DNA of 64,000 nucleotides from Oxytricha trifallax (Eukaryota; Ciliophora; Spirotrichea; Sporadotrichida; Oxytrichidae): the NCBI GenBank assembly GCA_000711775.1, contig ARYC01000707.1, forward strand, positions 21,283 to 85,282, given 5' to 3'. The translations under genes and the position numbers were made by a program. A model generated the notes under the pieces. That model made no database searches. It was not told the origin of the DNA and was given only the letters and a program-made list of their open reading frames with translations. Position 1 is the first letter of the stretch. Each line of letters begins with the position of its first letter. Below are positions 50,680 to 62,485 of this stretch, in pieces.

Positions 50680-50862
50680 AGGCAATGCTGCTGGCATCAT
50701 TATCATGTCTTCTAGAACCATCTCAACTGTCTTTGCTTCTTCATCAAGCACCCCTGTAATCTTCTTCTGTAATAGTCATCTTCATCATCTCTTCACTTTC
50801 CAGCTCTTATGTCTCTTGACTTAATTTACAGAATTAATCACTATTATTTATTATTACAACCC
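50680..50862 (-). other. Coding-like remnant, acidic
   Basis: Minus-strand reading QETQELESEEMMKMTITEED, then in a shifted frame ITGVLDEEAKTVEMVLEDMI...ALPQ before TGA. GC-richer than its surroundings. A one-base shift joins two protein-like halves, so a gene remnant is likely; no family is recognised. Confidence 0.3.
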
Positions 50863-51077
50863 AAAACATCTTTGGAAATTACAGAGATTAAAAAATATAC
50901 CAACAAGTTAAACTTTTGCTTATCATAATTGTAAAAACAGAGTAACTAAAATATCAAACTAACTAAATTGTTAAGTGTTACCATAGCTGTAAGTATCTTT
51001 GTATTTACTGACTTATTAGTAATATGGGTAGTTATTGCCGAAAAAAGCGATAGCAGTTACAATCACATAACATCTAA

Positions 51078-51899
51078 ATGAGTATTGTAAAGAAGCTGAT
51101 GGCTATACTTGATCAATTCATTGTCTAAATCGCAAAACTAAATGATAATGTGGTTTATTGTAATAAAGAATCCTTAAATGAATTGATAGGAAAGATATTA
51201 GACAAGAAAAACATAGTCTCTAATAAAAGAGTAATTTATAAATAATCAAAAACCAGGAGGATAATGTAAGTAGTTGAACTATATTCTTTATAAAATTTAT
51301 GATAACACATTTATATTTACCCATAGTGGAGATTTACTGAAGATAAAAGGGAGTATGATAACAACAAATATGCTTAATTTAGTCATCTGAAGGAAATACT
51401 AATTGCTGGAGTCTTAGACAATTAAAATCATATACGAGAGTACAACTAAATAAAGACCATTATGAATGATCATCACAAGAAATACTTATTATTGCTATTT
51501 AAATATTATATATTTTAAATATATATATATTTGAGAGTCATACTTAGAGATTTGAAGGAAGCGCAACTTAGTTATATTAAGCATTTTAAGGAATCATTGA
51601 AGAAAGGGGTGACGTTTCCCAAATACAAGAATGTTTAGTTGAGTTATAACATATAAATGACTCTAAATATTAATGAAACTATCAAAACCCAAATCAAAGT
51701 AAGTGAACTCTTTAAATATTAAAGTTAAAGTTAAAGTTCCTTATCATAGGAATGTAGCAACATATATGATAACATATTCAAGTTAAAGAATAAAGCAATG
51801 AGTTTCTATAAGGATGACAAGTCACTGTGCCTAAGGATAAAAGTCATAACAAAAGGTCTGATTATTATTAACAATCAGTGCTTATAAATTCTTAAATGA
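51078..51899 (+). CDS. Candidate spliced gene, unknown
   Basis: ATG 51078 opens MSIVKKLMAILDQFIVQIAK with few Q stops. A likely intron follows GTAAGTAG at 51266 and ends near 51331 (AG). The downstream frame FTEDKREYDNNKYAQFSHLK... has no TGA for 189 codons, to 51897-51899, and includes ...LRDLKEAQLSYIKHFKESLK and KKGVTFPKYKNVQ. Beyond that TGA a further coding-like exon (SQENEHKQLNYRPTMIQAMD) starts after a TTACTTATAG 3' splice-like site at 51981 and runs to about 52250. No domain is recognised; exon joins are my inference. Confidence 0.4.
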
Positions 51900-52259
51900 G
51901 TACTAAGTTGACTCTATATCAATTTTCTTAAAAATATATATCATTCATATGATAATTATCTTAATTGATATTACTTATAGAGCCAGGAAAATGAGCATAA
52001 ATAGCTGAACTATAGACCTACAATGATCTAGGCAATGGATAGCCTGCAAAGATTCATAAATTAAAAGATGATTCACCTGCAAATGATTTTGGAGTTGAAG
52101 ATTGGTTTTATAGGTTTAAGAATTGAGAGGAAATAAATACTGGCATGGAATCAGCTAAGAAAAAGCAAAATTTACTATAATAAAATGTAAATATACACGT
52201 ATCAACAAGGGAATGTCAATATATTTCATAGATGTCATATGATAAAGGGTAATTAAAGG

Positions 52260-53802
52260 ATTCTTTTAGTATTGGAGAATAGGAACAAAAATCTTAAGAA
52301 ACTTCAATAAATTATTATTATTATAATATGAATGGAAACTATGTAGATTTCTTAAATTGGTTAATTTAAATATCACGATGAGTTGATAGTTTCATAACAA
52401 TTTTTAAATTACAAGTTTTAATTAAGTGTTTTATGATTTAAAACTTCATATAAAGTAAATGTTACTTCAATCACAAATAAAACTTAAATTATTGAAGCCA
52501 TTTAATTCCTAAAATAACTTATAAAATTTTTTAAGCTAGTTAATGGATATGATTCTTTATAAATCACAAGAGAGTTAAATAAAAGAGTGAACTATCGAAT
52601 ATTTATGATGGATTTTATTAAAAGAGCAACAAATTATCAAAATATAAAGATTAAAAGAAGTTCTATTATTATCGTTTTAGTTGATTATATATCTTTAGTT
52701 TTAAATGTCGAATATATGATAAAAATTTAAAGGACTATTTTTAGACTTCTTAAATCACATGCTTTACACATTTTAGAATTCATATCATAGGCAATAAGTA
52801 CAATATGTTCCTTTTGGGGTGGTCATTGGTTTTTAACTTACTTATTATTCTCGTAATTATCATCAGAAAATGAGAATATATTTAAGAATATTATTCATAT
52901 ATAGTTAAACTATAACTATTTTCTTAAATTTATAGCTATGGCAATATTATACAACGAAATATCATACAAAGGATATTCATTGAAAGCATAAATTATAGAA
53001 TAAGTTAGGCTAATGTTGTTGGTTTCTAGTAAGCTTGTTTTCTTGGCATTGTCTTGTAATCAGCCTATTTCAACATTCTTACCCACATTTATTATCTTAT
53101 ATATTACATGTAGTAAAATTGTTTCAAATATTCTTAAATATGGATCATAATATATATATATTTATAAAGGTATATTTAATACCAAAAATATTTTTAAAGA
53201 GATTTTAAATATTAAATGACTCATTAACACACTCAAATCTATCTCCTCTTGACTTATTCATCTGCTGAATTTGATTATGTCAAAATGTATAAATACTATG
53301 GAGATTATTAGATTAAGTATCCTTCATAATTTAATTTATTTTCAATATAAATGTCAGTATTATTCAAACTTTAAGCTAAATAATATAACTTTTATAATTC
53401 AATCATACTTTAACCATTAAGAGTTCTCAAAAAGTACAAGATGTTGCTGCAATTTAATAATTTATTGTAACATTTAAATTGTTTTAACGACGTATTATTT
53501 TCATTAATAAATAAAAAAAACTATAAGTTCAGGAAAAAATAATAATTTTAGGGATATTTATTGACATTTAATTTATAATTTGTTCAGTTTATAATTAATT
53601 ATCTGTAAATTAATAAAGATCTATAAAAAATAATTAATTCTTTTATTATCTTATGATCCTTAATTTACTTCATTATTAATTAGAAGTATAAATGTTTTAA
53701 TTATCATAATATAAGAATAATATATCGGACTGTAACAACCATCGGTACTTTATAGAAACTTCCGATAATTTATTAAATATTCATTATTTGCTTAGGAGCA
53801 CT
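52260..53802. other. AT-rich spacer left of TBE D
   Basis: No gene recognised. There is no copy of the 200-bp satellite here, so TBE D sits at the edge of the array rather than inside it. Confidence 0.5.
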
Positions 53803-53961
53803 CAAAACCCCTTAATGATGTTTATAAGTGCTTTGATTTGTAGGGAATTTGTTAGGGGTTCGGGTTATTAATAGGCTTTAATGTGAAATATATAGGAAAT
53901 GTATTTAATTTAATCACTCAAAATGCACTTTTGGATCATGTCTATAGTTTATTTTACTCAA

Positions 53962-55182
53962 TCACTATTGTATTTACTCTATCGATATGTCTGATCGCGG
54001 GTTTGGCTTGATTATTACTAACTCTGCCACCTATCTCATTGCTTGAGATACTCTTGTTTTATCTATAAATTGCTTTATTCTTTGCTTCGCATCCTTTTCA
54101 CACCTTGTTGGGTAATAATCTTTGTGTGGCATATCGCATTCTATTATTTTTGCTGCTATTGCCCACAAATCCCATTGAAAGTCTCCGTCTCTCCAGTCTT
54201 CTCTTTCTGGATAATAGCCAGGAGTTCCCATTACACTTCCTAGCCTTGATACTTCCACTCTTAATGCTCTGTTGAAGTCAATAACTTTCACTCTTACAGG
54301 TGAAAAGTTTATCATTATATTCTCAGGCTTCAAATCTCTTTGAACAATGCCTAACTTATGTAACTCTCTTATGCCTTCTAAGGTTTAAGTTGCTATCAAA
54401 GCAAGCTACTTATGATTCCTTTGATCACTAATGAAATCTCTGAGGGTCATTTCATAGAGTGGGAGTCTGAAAGCAACATGATCTTTGGCGAGTAGAACAG
54501 CATCTAGCTTGATTAAGTACTTACACTCTTTAAATTTTGCTTGAGTGAGTACTTGATACTCGTTAGTAAACTCCATCTAATATTTATCATCACTTAAGAG
54601 ATAGTTGAAAGGATAAACCTTGTAAGCATATTGATGATCATTGATAACTTTCTTATCAAAGGAGTCCTCTAGAATAAGATAACTTTAAAGAGAAGTATCT
54701 AAATCTATCTACGCAAGAACTGGTATTTTCTTGTATTGAATTTTGATCATGATTTTTGTGATTTCAGAGGTTAGTTGGTTGCGTGCCTTCTTTACGCACT
54801 CTAACTCACTAGCTTATTCAGGCACTGCCACTTTAGAATATTCCCTCGATTTTCTTTTGTTGAGAAGCTTCAACTCAACTTCATGCTTTTCAATTTCTAT
54901 GTCTTTTTTGTGAGCTTTTAAAAGATGTTTCTTCAAGTCTCTTGTATGAGAGTACTATTTATGGCACTCAAAGCAATCATACTTCCCATCGATTTTGTCA
55001 TGCTTTAAGTATACAGTAGGCTTGGCTTCTCTATGCTCCTTCATATGTCTATACCAGCTTGATTTATGAGCAAAATCTCTCTCACACAGCTCACAAAAGT
55101 ATACTTCTATTTCTTCAGTTTGTATAGGAATATCATTAATACCTTTCTCCTCCTCTCTGTCTCCCACACACTTATTTGCCAT
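53962..55182 (-). CDS. TBE C2H2 zinc-finger/kinase-like protein, intact
   Basis: 406 aa, ATG 55182 to TGA 53962-53964, with no TGA inside; TAA/TAG are used as Q about nine times. Two C2H2 fingers lie at residues 30-50 (CELCERDF...WYRHMKEH) and 70-91 (CFECHKQY...LKKHLLKAH). A K/E-rich linker follows, then a protein-kinase-like domain: YAYKVYPF (possible ATP-site Lys), catalytic loop QRDLKPENIM (D283, N288), IDFNRA in place of DFG (D302), GTPGYYPERE, and WDLWAIAA. The catalytic residues are mostly present, though His of HRD is Gln and Gly of DFG is Asn. It matches the third (57-kDa) TBE product described from Oxytricha, though it is shorter. Role unknown; DNA binding through the fingers is an inference. 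Confidence 0.9.
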
Positions 55183-55918
55183 TTATTTTCTATTATTAAT
55201 TTCTATTTTAATAACAGAGACCTCAAGTGATAGCTCTGGTAGTTCTTTATGAGAGTTCATCTCACAGCTATCACACTTTTTATTGCTGCCAAAGGTAAGT
55301 CTCATTTAGTTTGATGGAAGTGCTGTTGTTTTTCTTAAAATGTTAGCGCTCATATTTAAATTTGAATTTAAAATTAAAAAACTGCCTCTTTTACTGAGAG
55401 CTTATATGAGAGCTTTCCAAGCCTACAAGTTTCAAGGGAAGTTTTAATAGAGTTAGAGAAGATATATGAGTGCTAAGAGACTAACCAGCTCTAAATATAG
55501 GTGAGAAATTAACCATTTTAACTTTCAATAATAAGTTAATTATAGCTCATACCAATTTAGGAGGTGCTCCTAATTAAGTACGTACTGCTTTAGGAGGTAT
55601 ATTGTCATTTTATGATTAAAATTAGGGTGCTCCTAATTAAGTACTAGCATTAATTAAAGCTCCTAATTAAGTACTAGCATTTTAGGAGCTGCTCCTAATT
55701 AAGTACGTACCAATTTAAATTTAAAAATATGGAACTATAACAGTAGAAATTGATATCAATCTCTCAAGTTTGAAACCAGTTCTCAAAACCTTCTCCATAT
55801 CCTTCTTAGAGGTTGACCTCCTATAGGATGCCCATATTTAATAGTAAGTTTTACAGAGGTATATAATTGAAATCAATAAACTTAAATTTGAATATCATTT
55901 CTTAGATCTGTAAACAAG

Positions 55919-56711
55919 ATGGAGTCAATGAATGATGCAATGAAAAGAGTGCAAGCACAAGAATTGATTCAAAGATTTAGAAGCAAGGAGGATTTGCATC
56001 GCTACCTGGTGCAGCAAGGTAATGAATTCATAGTAGCTAATCTTGATTATGTAGTTGGTTTGTTCCTGCCAACGATGGAAGGTACTAAAATTTCATTTCT
56101 AAGAGCGATACTCTGCGAAGAGAAGAAAGCATTGAAAACTTAAGATGTAAAGTTTGCAGAGATTCCAAACTATCCAGAAATCTCAGCTGACTAACTTATA
56201 TGATGATGCTATGAATGACCCAGAGGTTTCGCTGTACCTGCCTACTAAGAAGCAGTTGTCAAATAAACTACCTGAAAGAAACTATTTCTTTGGCATACTT
56301 GCAACAATTAAAGGTGATTACTTGAAAGAAATTATTCAAGAATCTCATAAGAAAAGGTACAGCATCTCTTCAGAAGATAAGGACAAACAAGGGATCAAGA
56401 TAAGTGAGAGCTGGCTATCAGAGCTGCAGAAGCACCCTTATATTTCAAGTAAGATTTGTAGCTTAACTCTTTAGAATAATCTGGTACTGGCATCTTCTTG
56501 ATGAAGGAATCGAGCAAGCTTCACAGAGAGGGAAAGTCGCAGACAAAGTATGAAGTTAGCAAGAGACTTTATTCTAATATTCAGCCACCATATTAAAAAA
56601 ATGAACATAGATGCAGGAGCTGGTAGCAAGAGAACAAACTTAGGAGGAGGGAAGCAAGAAGTAAAAGAAAAGAAAGAGAAGCCAGCTCACTCTAAAGAAT
56701 TTTAAATGTGA
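55919..56711 (+). pseudogene. TBE 22-kDa type protein, copy D (frameshifted)
   Basis: ATG 55919 (MESMNDAMKRVQAQELIQRF). Open for about 89 codons until a one-base insertion near 56187 (TCAGCTGAC against TCAGTGAC in B). It then resumes as ...TNLYDDAMNDPEVSLYLPT, NKLPERNYFFGILATI and WLSELQKHPYISS. A likely 26-nt intron (56449-56474, GTAAGATTTG...CTTTAG) follows. A second indel at about 56590-56600 precedes the conserved NIDAGAGSK tail. No domain of known function; conserved across all TBE copies here and in the nested element. Divergent orientation to the zinc-finger/kinase gene, with about 735 bp between their starts. Confidence 0.82.
56449..56474 (+). other. Short conserved intron in TBE 22-kDa gene
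   Basis: 26 nt, GTAAG at the 5' end, CTTAAC branch-like motif, TTTAG at the 3' end. The same position carries an intron in copy A (about 19209-19234) and in the nested element (46662-46695). Removal opens the frame into SGTGIFLMKE. Confidence 0.65.
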
Positions 56712-56720
56712 CTTATGTAT

Positions 56721-57783
56721 TCATTAACTTAACTACAAAACTTATTAATATACATTCACTCTCCCTTCTTTAGCACACTTTTAAGCTAATTAATTATCTA
56801 CTCTCTTCGCTTAGCTTTTAATAAAGTCTACTGTATCGATAGGTAGGTCAGGCATCAAGTGGTATAATAGCAGTTTCTTGTAATGACCTTTTAATATACC
56901 CCAGTAGAACTCAATTCCATTAAACTATGGACTGTAAGTACGTTGAACACTATTGTTATTCTAAGTTGCTCATAACTCTTCCTTGTTTCTTTAGTCTTAT
57001 GAACAGAAAGATTATCAACGAATAGTATAATCTCTTATTCAGAGTACTACTCCCTCAGCTGCTCTAAGAACTTAATATACTGCTCTGTCTTAATAGAGCG
57101 AGGATGAATAAGATAAGTTTCTAAACCAGTATCCTCACTAATACCTCCAAGAATTGCCATTGTTTATACCTTGATTTTCTAGTTATAAACTTCTATGTTG
57201 CTATGCCTCTTATACCAAGACTTCGAGATAAAAGTGTTGAATTTAAACAAAGCCTCGTAAGCATGAATAAACTTAATATTATTCTATAAGGCTCTCTGCA
57301 TTTAATTATAAATATAATTTAAGTTGTTGTTGTAAAATAGCAGAGTGAAATCAATTACTCTCTTGATACGATTTACACCTTTGTAAGAGATACCGTTTCG
57401 TTTATAAATGTTTGCAACAGATTATGCAGAGATCTTCAACTCAGGGAACTGGCGGTGAAACATAATAGCTCGTTAGTCAAGAGAGAATTGAGTCCAATAC
57501 TTCAAAGTGTTTTTATTAATAAGATAGTCAATATGCTTAAATAGAAACTTTGACTTCCTCTTAGGCTAAGAATTCAGCTATTATTGCTTTAATTAAACAG
57601 CTTTCAAGCAGTGAGAGCGAACAGTTGATGAACTACGCTTTAAGAGCAGTGCAATCGACTTATAGTTCAGTACTGGTTTGACTTATTCAGATACATATCA
57701 CATCCATAACGCAGTAAAAACACTAAATCTAAATACTCTTGATCATAAATAGACCCCAAAAGCTTGTAATTTTAGTCTCACAT
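56721..57783 (-). pseudogene. TBE DDE transposase, copy D (frameshifted)
   Basis: The expected start reads ATG TGA (57783), where copy B has ATG GGA, so even the second codon is a stop. A further shift occurs at about 57690 in DMYLNK. The middle is good: FHRQFPELK, GVNRIKRVIDF, IHAYEALF (the first catalytic Asp is changed to Tyr), SRSWYKRH-type region, and ILFVDNLSVHKTKETRK (second Asp). A one-base loss near 56945 precedes the catalytic Glu (NGIEFYWGILKGHYKK). Confidence 0.83.
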
Positions 57784-57860
57784 TTAATAAATAACCCCAA
57801 CCCCTAATAAATTCCCTACAAATCAAAGCACTTATAAACCTCACTAAGTGGTTTTAGGGA

Positions 57861-60800
57861 TAATGAATGCACATTTTATTTGCATTTCGAAATTTCTCTA
57901 TTTTTAATAGTGACATTTATCTTAAAAAAGATATGGTCATTAGTAACATTTGGCAAGAGGGGGATATTTTTTTGTTGAACCAGCCGATTTGTCTCATATT
58001 TGACACTTATTCGATTGGAATCGTGATTAATAGAAAGCATTCGCCTGTTTTAAGTTTTCTTAATAATGCACATTTTATTTGCATTTCGAAATTTCTCTAT
58101 TTTTAATAGTGACATTTATCTTACAAAAGATATGAAAAATTAGTAAGATTTGGCAAGAGGGGGATATTTTTTTGTTGAACCAGCCGATTTGTCTCATATT
58201 TGACACTTATTCGATTGGAATCGTGATTAATAGAAAGCATTCGCCTGTTTTAAGTTTTCTTAATAATGCACATTTTATTTGCATTTCGAAATTTCTCTAT
58301 TTTTAATAGTGACATTTATCTTACAAAAGATATGAAAAATTAGTAACATTTGGCAAGAGGGGGATATTTTTTTGTTGAACCAGCCGATTTGTCTCATATT
58401 TGACACTTATTCGATTGGAATCGTGATTAATAGAAAGCATTCGCCTGTTTTAAGTTTTCTTAATAATGCACATTTTATTTGCATTTCGAAATTTCTCTAT
58501 TTTTAATAGTGATATTTATCTTACAAAAGATATGAAAAATTAGTAACATTTGGCAAGAGGGGGATATTTTTTTGTTGAACCAGCCGATTTGTCTCATATT
58601 TGACACTTATTCGATTGGAATCGTGATTAATAGAAAGCATTCGCCTGTTTTAAGTTTTCTTAATAATGCACATTTTATTTGCATTTCGAAATTTCTCTAT
58701 TTTTTATAGAATATTTATCTTACAAAAGATATGAAAAATTAGTAAGATTTGGCAAGAGGGGGATATTTTTTTGTTGAACCAGCCGATTTGTCTCATATTT
58801 GACACTTATTCGATTGGAATCGTGATTAATAGAAAGCATTCGCCTTTTTTATGTTTTCTTAATAATGCACATTTTATTTGCATTTCGAAATTTCTCTATT
58901 TTTAATAGTGACATTTATCTTACAAAAGATTTGAAAAATTAGTAAGATTTGGCAAGAGGGGGATATTTTTTTTGTTGAACCAGCCGATTTGTCTTATATT
59001 TGACACTTATTCGATTGGAATCGTGATTAATAGAAAGCATTCGCCTGTTTTAAGTTTTCTTAATAATGCACATTTTATTTGCATTTCGAAATTTCTCTAT
59101 TTTTAATAGTGACATTTATCTTACAAAAGATATGAAAAATTAGTAACATTTGGCAAGAGGGGGATATTTTTTTGTTGAACCAGCCGATTTGTCTCATATT
59201 TGACACTTATTCGATTGGAATCGTGATTAATAGAAAGCATTCGCCTGTTTTTAAGTTTTCTTAATAATGCACATTTTATTTGCATTTCGAAATTTCTCTA
59301 TTTTTAATAGTGACATTTATCTTACAAAAGATATGAAAAATAAGTAACATTTGGCAAGAGGGGGATATTTTTTTGTTGAACCAGCCGATTTGTCTCATAT
59401 TTGACACTTATTCGATTGGAATCGTGATTAATAGAAAGCATTCGCCTGTTTTAAGTTTTCTTAATAATGCACATTTTATTTGCATTTCGAAATTTCTCTA
59501 TTTTTAATAGTGACATTTATCTTATAAAAGATATGGTCATTAGTAACATTTGGCAAGAGGGGGATATTTTTTTGTTGAACCAGCCGATTTGTCTCATAAT
59601 TGACACTTATTCGATTGCAATCGTGATTAATAGAAAGCATTCGCCTGTTTTAAGTTTTCTTAATAATGCACATTTTATTTGCATTTCGAAATTTCTCTAT
59701 TTTTAATAGTGACATTATCTTATAAAGATATGAAAATAAGTAAAATTTGGCAAAAGGGGGATATTTTTTTGTTGAACCAGCCGATTTGTCTCATAATTGA
59801 CACTTATTCGATTGGAATCGTGATTATAGAAAGCATTCGCCTGTTTTTAGTTTTCTTAATAATACACATTTTATTTGCATTTCGAAATTTCTCTATTTTA
59901 AATAGTGACATTTATCTTATAAAAGATATGGTCATTAGAAACATTTGGCAAGAAGAGGATATTTTTTTGTTGAACCAGCCGATTTGTCTCATATTTGACA
60001 CTTATTCGATTGGAATCGTGATTAATAGAAAGCATTCGTCTGTTTTAAGTTTTCATAATAATGCACAATTTATTTGCATTTCGAAATTTCTCTTATTTCA
60101 ATAATGACATTTATCTTACAAAAGATATGGTCATTAGTATTATTTTGCAATAGGGTCATATTTTTTTGTTGAACCAGCCGATTTGTATAATAATTGACAC
60201 TTATTCGATTGGAATCGTGATTAATAGAAAGCATTCGCATGTTTTAAGTTTTCTTAATAATGCACATTTTATTTGCATTTCGAAATTTCTCTATTTTTAA
60301 TAGTGACATTTATCTTACAAAAGATATGAAAAATTAGTAACATTTGGCAAGAGGGGGATTATTTTATGTTGAACCAGCCGATTGTTCTCATATTTGACAC
60401 TTATTCGATTGGAATCGTGGATTAATAGAAAGCATTCGCCTGTTTTAAGTTTTCTTAATAATGCACATTTTATTTGCATTTCGAAATTTCTCTATTTTTA
60501 TTAGTGACATTATCTTATAAAGATATGGTTATTAGTAACATTTGGCAAAAGGGGGATATTTTTTTGTTGAACCAGCCGATTTGTCTCATATTTGACACTT
60601 ATTCGATTGGAATCGTGATTAATAGAAAGCATTCGCCTTTTTTATGTTTTCTTAATAATGCACATTTTATTTGCATTTCGAAATTTCTCTATTTTTAATA
60701 GTGACATTTATCTTACAAAAGATTTGAAAAATTAGTAAGATTTGGCAAGAGGGGGATATTTTTTTTGTTGAACCAGCCGATTTGTCTCATATTTGACACT

Positions 60801-62325
60801 TATTCGATTGGAATCGTGATTAATAGAAAGCATTTGCCTGTTTAAAGTTTTCTTAATAATGCACATTTTATTTGCATTTCGAAATTTCTCTATTTTTAAT
60901 AGTGACATTAATCTTACAAAAGATATGGTCATTAGTAATATTTGGCAAGAGGGGGATATTTTTTTGTTGAACCAGCCGATTTGTCTCATATTTGACACTT
61001 ATTCGATTGGAATCGTGATTAATAGAAAGCATTCGCCTTTTTTATGTTTTCTTAATAATGCACATTTTATTTGCATTTCGAAATTTCTCTATTTTTAATA
61101 GTGACATTTATCTTACAAAAGATTTGAAAAATTAGTAAGATTTGGCAAGAGGGGGATATTTTTTGTTGAACCAGCCGATTTGTCTCATATTTGACACTTA
61201 TTCGATTGGAATCGTGATTAATAGAAAGCATTTGCCTGTTTAAAGTTTTCTTAATAATGCACATTTTATTTGCATTTCGAAATTTCTCTATTTTTAATAG
61301 TGACATTAATCTTACAAAAGATATGGTCATTAGTAATATTTGGCAAGAGGGGGATATTTTTTTGTTGAACCAGCCGATTTGCTCTCAAATAATGACACCT
61401 TATTCGATTGGAATCGTGATTAATAGAAAGCATTTGCCTGTTTAAAGTTTTCTTAATAATGCACATTTTATTTGCATTTCGAAATTTCTCTATTTTTAAT
61501 AGTGACATTAATCTTACAAAAGATATGGTCATTAGTAATATTTGGCAAGAGGGGGATATTTTTCTTGTTGAACCCAGCCGATTTGTCTCATATTTGACAC
61601 TTATTCGATTGGAATCGTGATTAATAGAAAGCATTTGCCTGTTTAAAGTTTTCTTAATAATGCACATTTTATTTGCATTTCGAAATTTCTCTATTTTTAA
61701 TAGTGACATTAATCTTACAAAAGATATGGTCATTAGTAATATTTGGCAAGAGGGGGATATTTTTTTGTTGAACCAGCCGATTTGTCTCATATTTGACACT
61801 TATTCGATTGCAATCGTGATTAATAGAAAGCATTCGCCTGTTTTAAGTTTTCTTAATAATGCACATTTTATTTGCATTTCGAAATTTCTCTATTTTTAAT
61901 AGTGACATTTATCTTACAAAAGATATGAAAAATTAGTAACATTTGGCAAGAGGGGGATTATTTTATGTTGAACCAGCCGATTGTTCTCATATTTGACACT
62001 TATTCGATTGGAATCGTGATTAATAGAAAGCATTCGCCTGTTTAAAGTTTTCTTAATAATGCACATTTTATTTGCATTTCGAAATTTCTCTATTTTTAAT
62101 AGTGACATGAATCTTACAAAAGATATGAAAAATTAGTAACATTTGGCAAGGGGGGATATTTTTTGTTGAACCAGCCGATTTGTCTCATATTTGACACTTA
62201 TTCGATTGGAATCGTGATTAATCGAAAGCATTCGCCAGTTTTAAGTTTTCTTAATAATGCACATTTTATTTGCATTTCGAAATTTCTCTATTTTTTATAG
62301 AATATTTATCTTACAAAAGATATTT
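57861..62325. repeat. ~200-bp tandem satellite, about 22 units
   Basis: GCACATTTTATTTGCATTTC recurs at 57869, 58068, 58268, 58468, 58668, 58867, 59068, 59269, 59469, 59668, 59864, 60063, 60262, 60463, 60660, 60861, 61060, 61259, 61461, 61662, 61861, 62061 and 62259, i.e. every 196-202 bp. Units are mostly >95% alike and differ at a few diagnostic sites (GATATGGTCATTAG or GATATGAAAAATTAG; CGCCTGTTTTAAG, TGCCTGTTTAAAG or CGCCTTTTTTATG). Open frames across the units are by-products. The array is bounded by the right tip of TBE D and the left tip of TBE E. Confidence 0.97.
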
Positions 62326-62485
62326 CAAAACCCCAAAACCCTTTCAGTAGTTTGATTGAGTTTTTGATTGATAAAAGTAGACTATTAGTGCATACTTTAT
62401 TAGGATTTAAATAGGGTTTATGTAGGTTTTAATGTTTAAATGTAATGTATATTAGTGTGTATTAGAGGGGTTTTATTTTTATTAT

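Larger units (their letters stand above)
53803..57856. mobile_element. TBE transposon copy D
   Basis: About 4.05 kb. The left tip is CAAAACCCC preceded by ACT (53800-53802, an ANT motif). The right tip is eroded (GTTTTAGGG), so no matching duplication is seen. The terminal repeats belong to the same family as copy B (ATAAGTGCTTTGATTTGTAG, GGGAATTTGTTAGGGG). The gene order is as in A and B. The zinc-finger/kinase gene is fully open; the 22-kDa and transposase genes are frameshifted. Confidence 0.94.

Noticed and set aside
54043-54243. Plus-strand ORF at 54043
   Set aside because: Antisense shadow of the intact zinc-finger/kinase gene.
57867-62108. ORFs of 60-177 codons on both strands across the satellite
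   Set aside because: They follow the repeat period, start in the same unit position and occur on both strands; they are by-products of a tandem repeat without coding signals.
57861-62325. CRISPR-like array
   Set aside because: The repeated unit is ~200 bp with no unique spacers and the window is eukaryotic.
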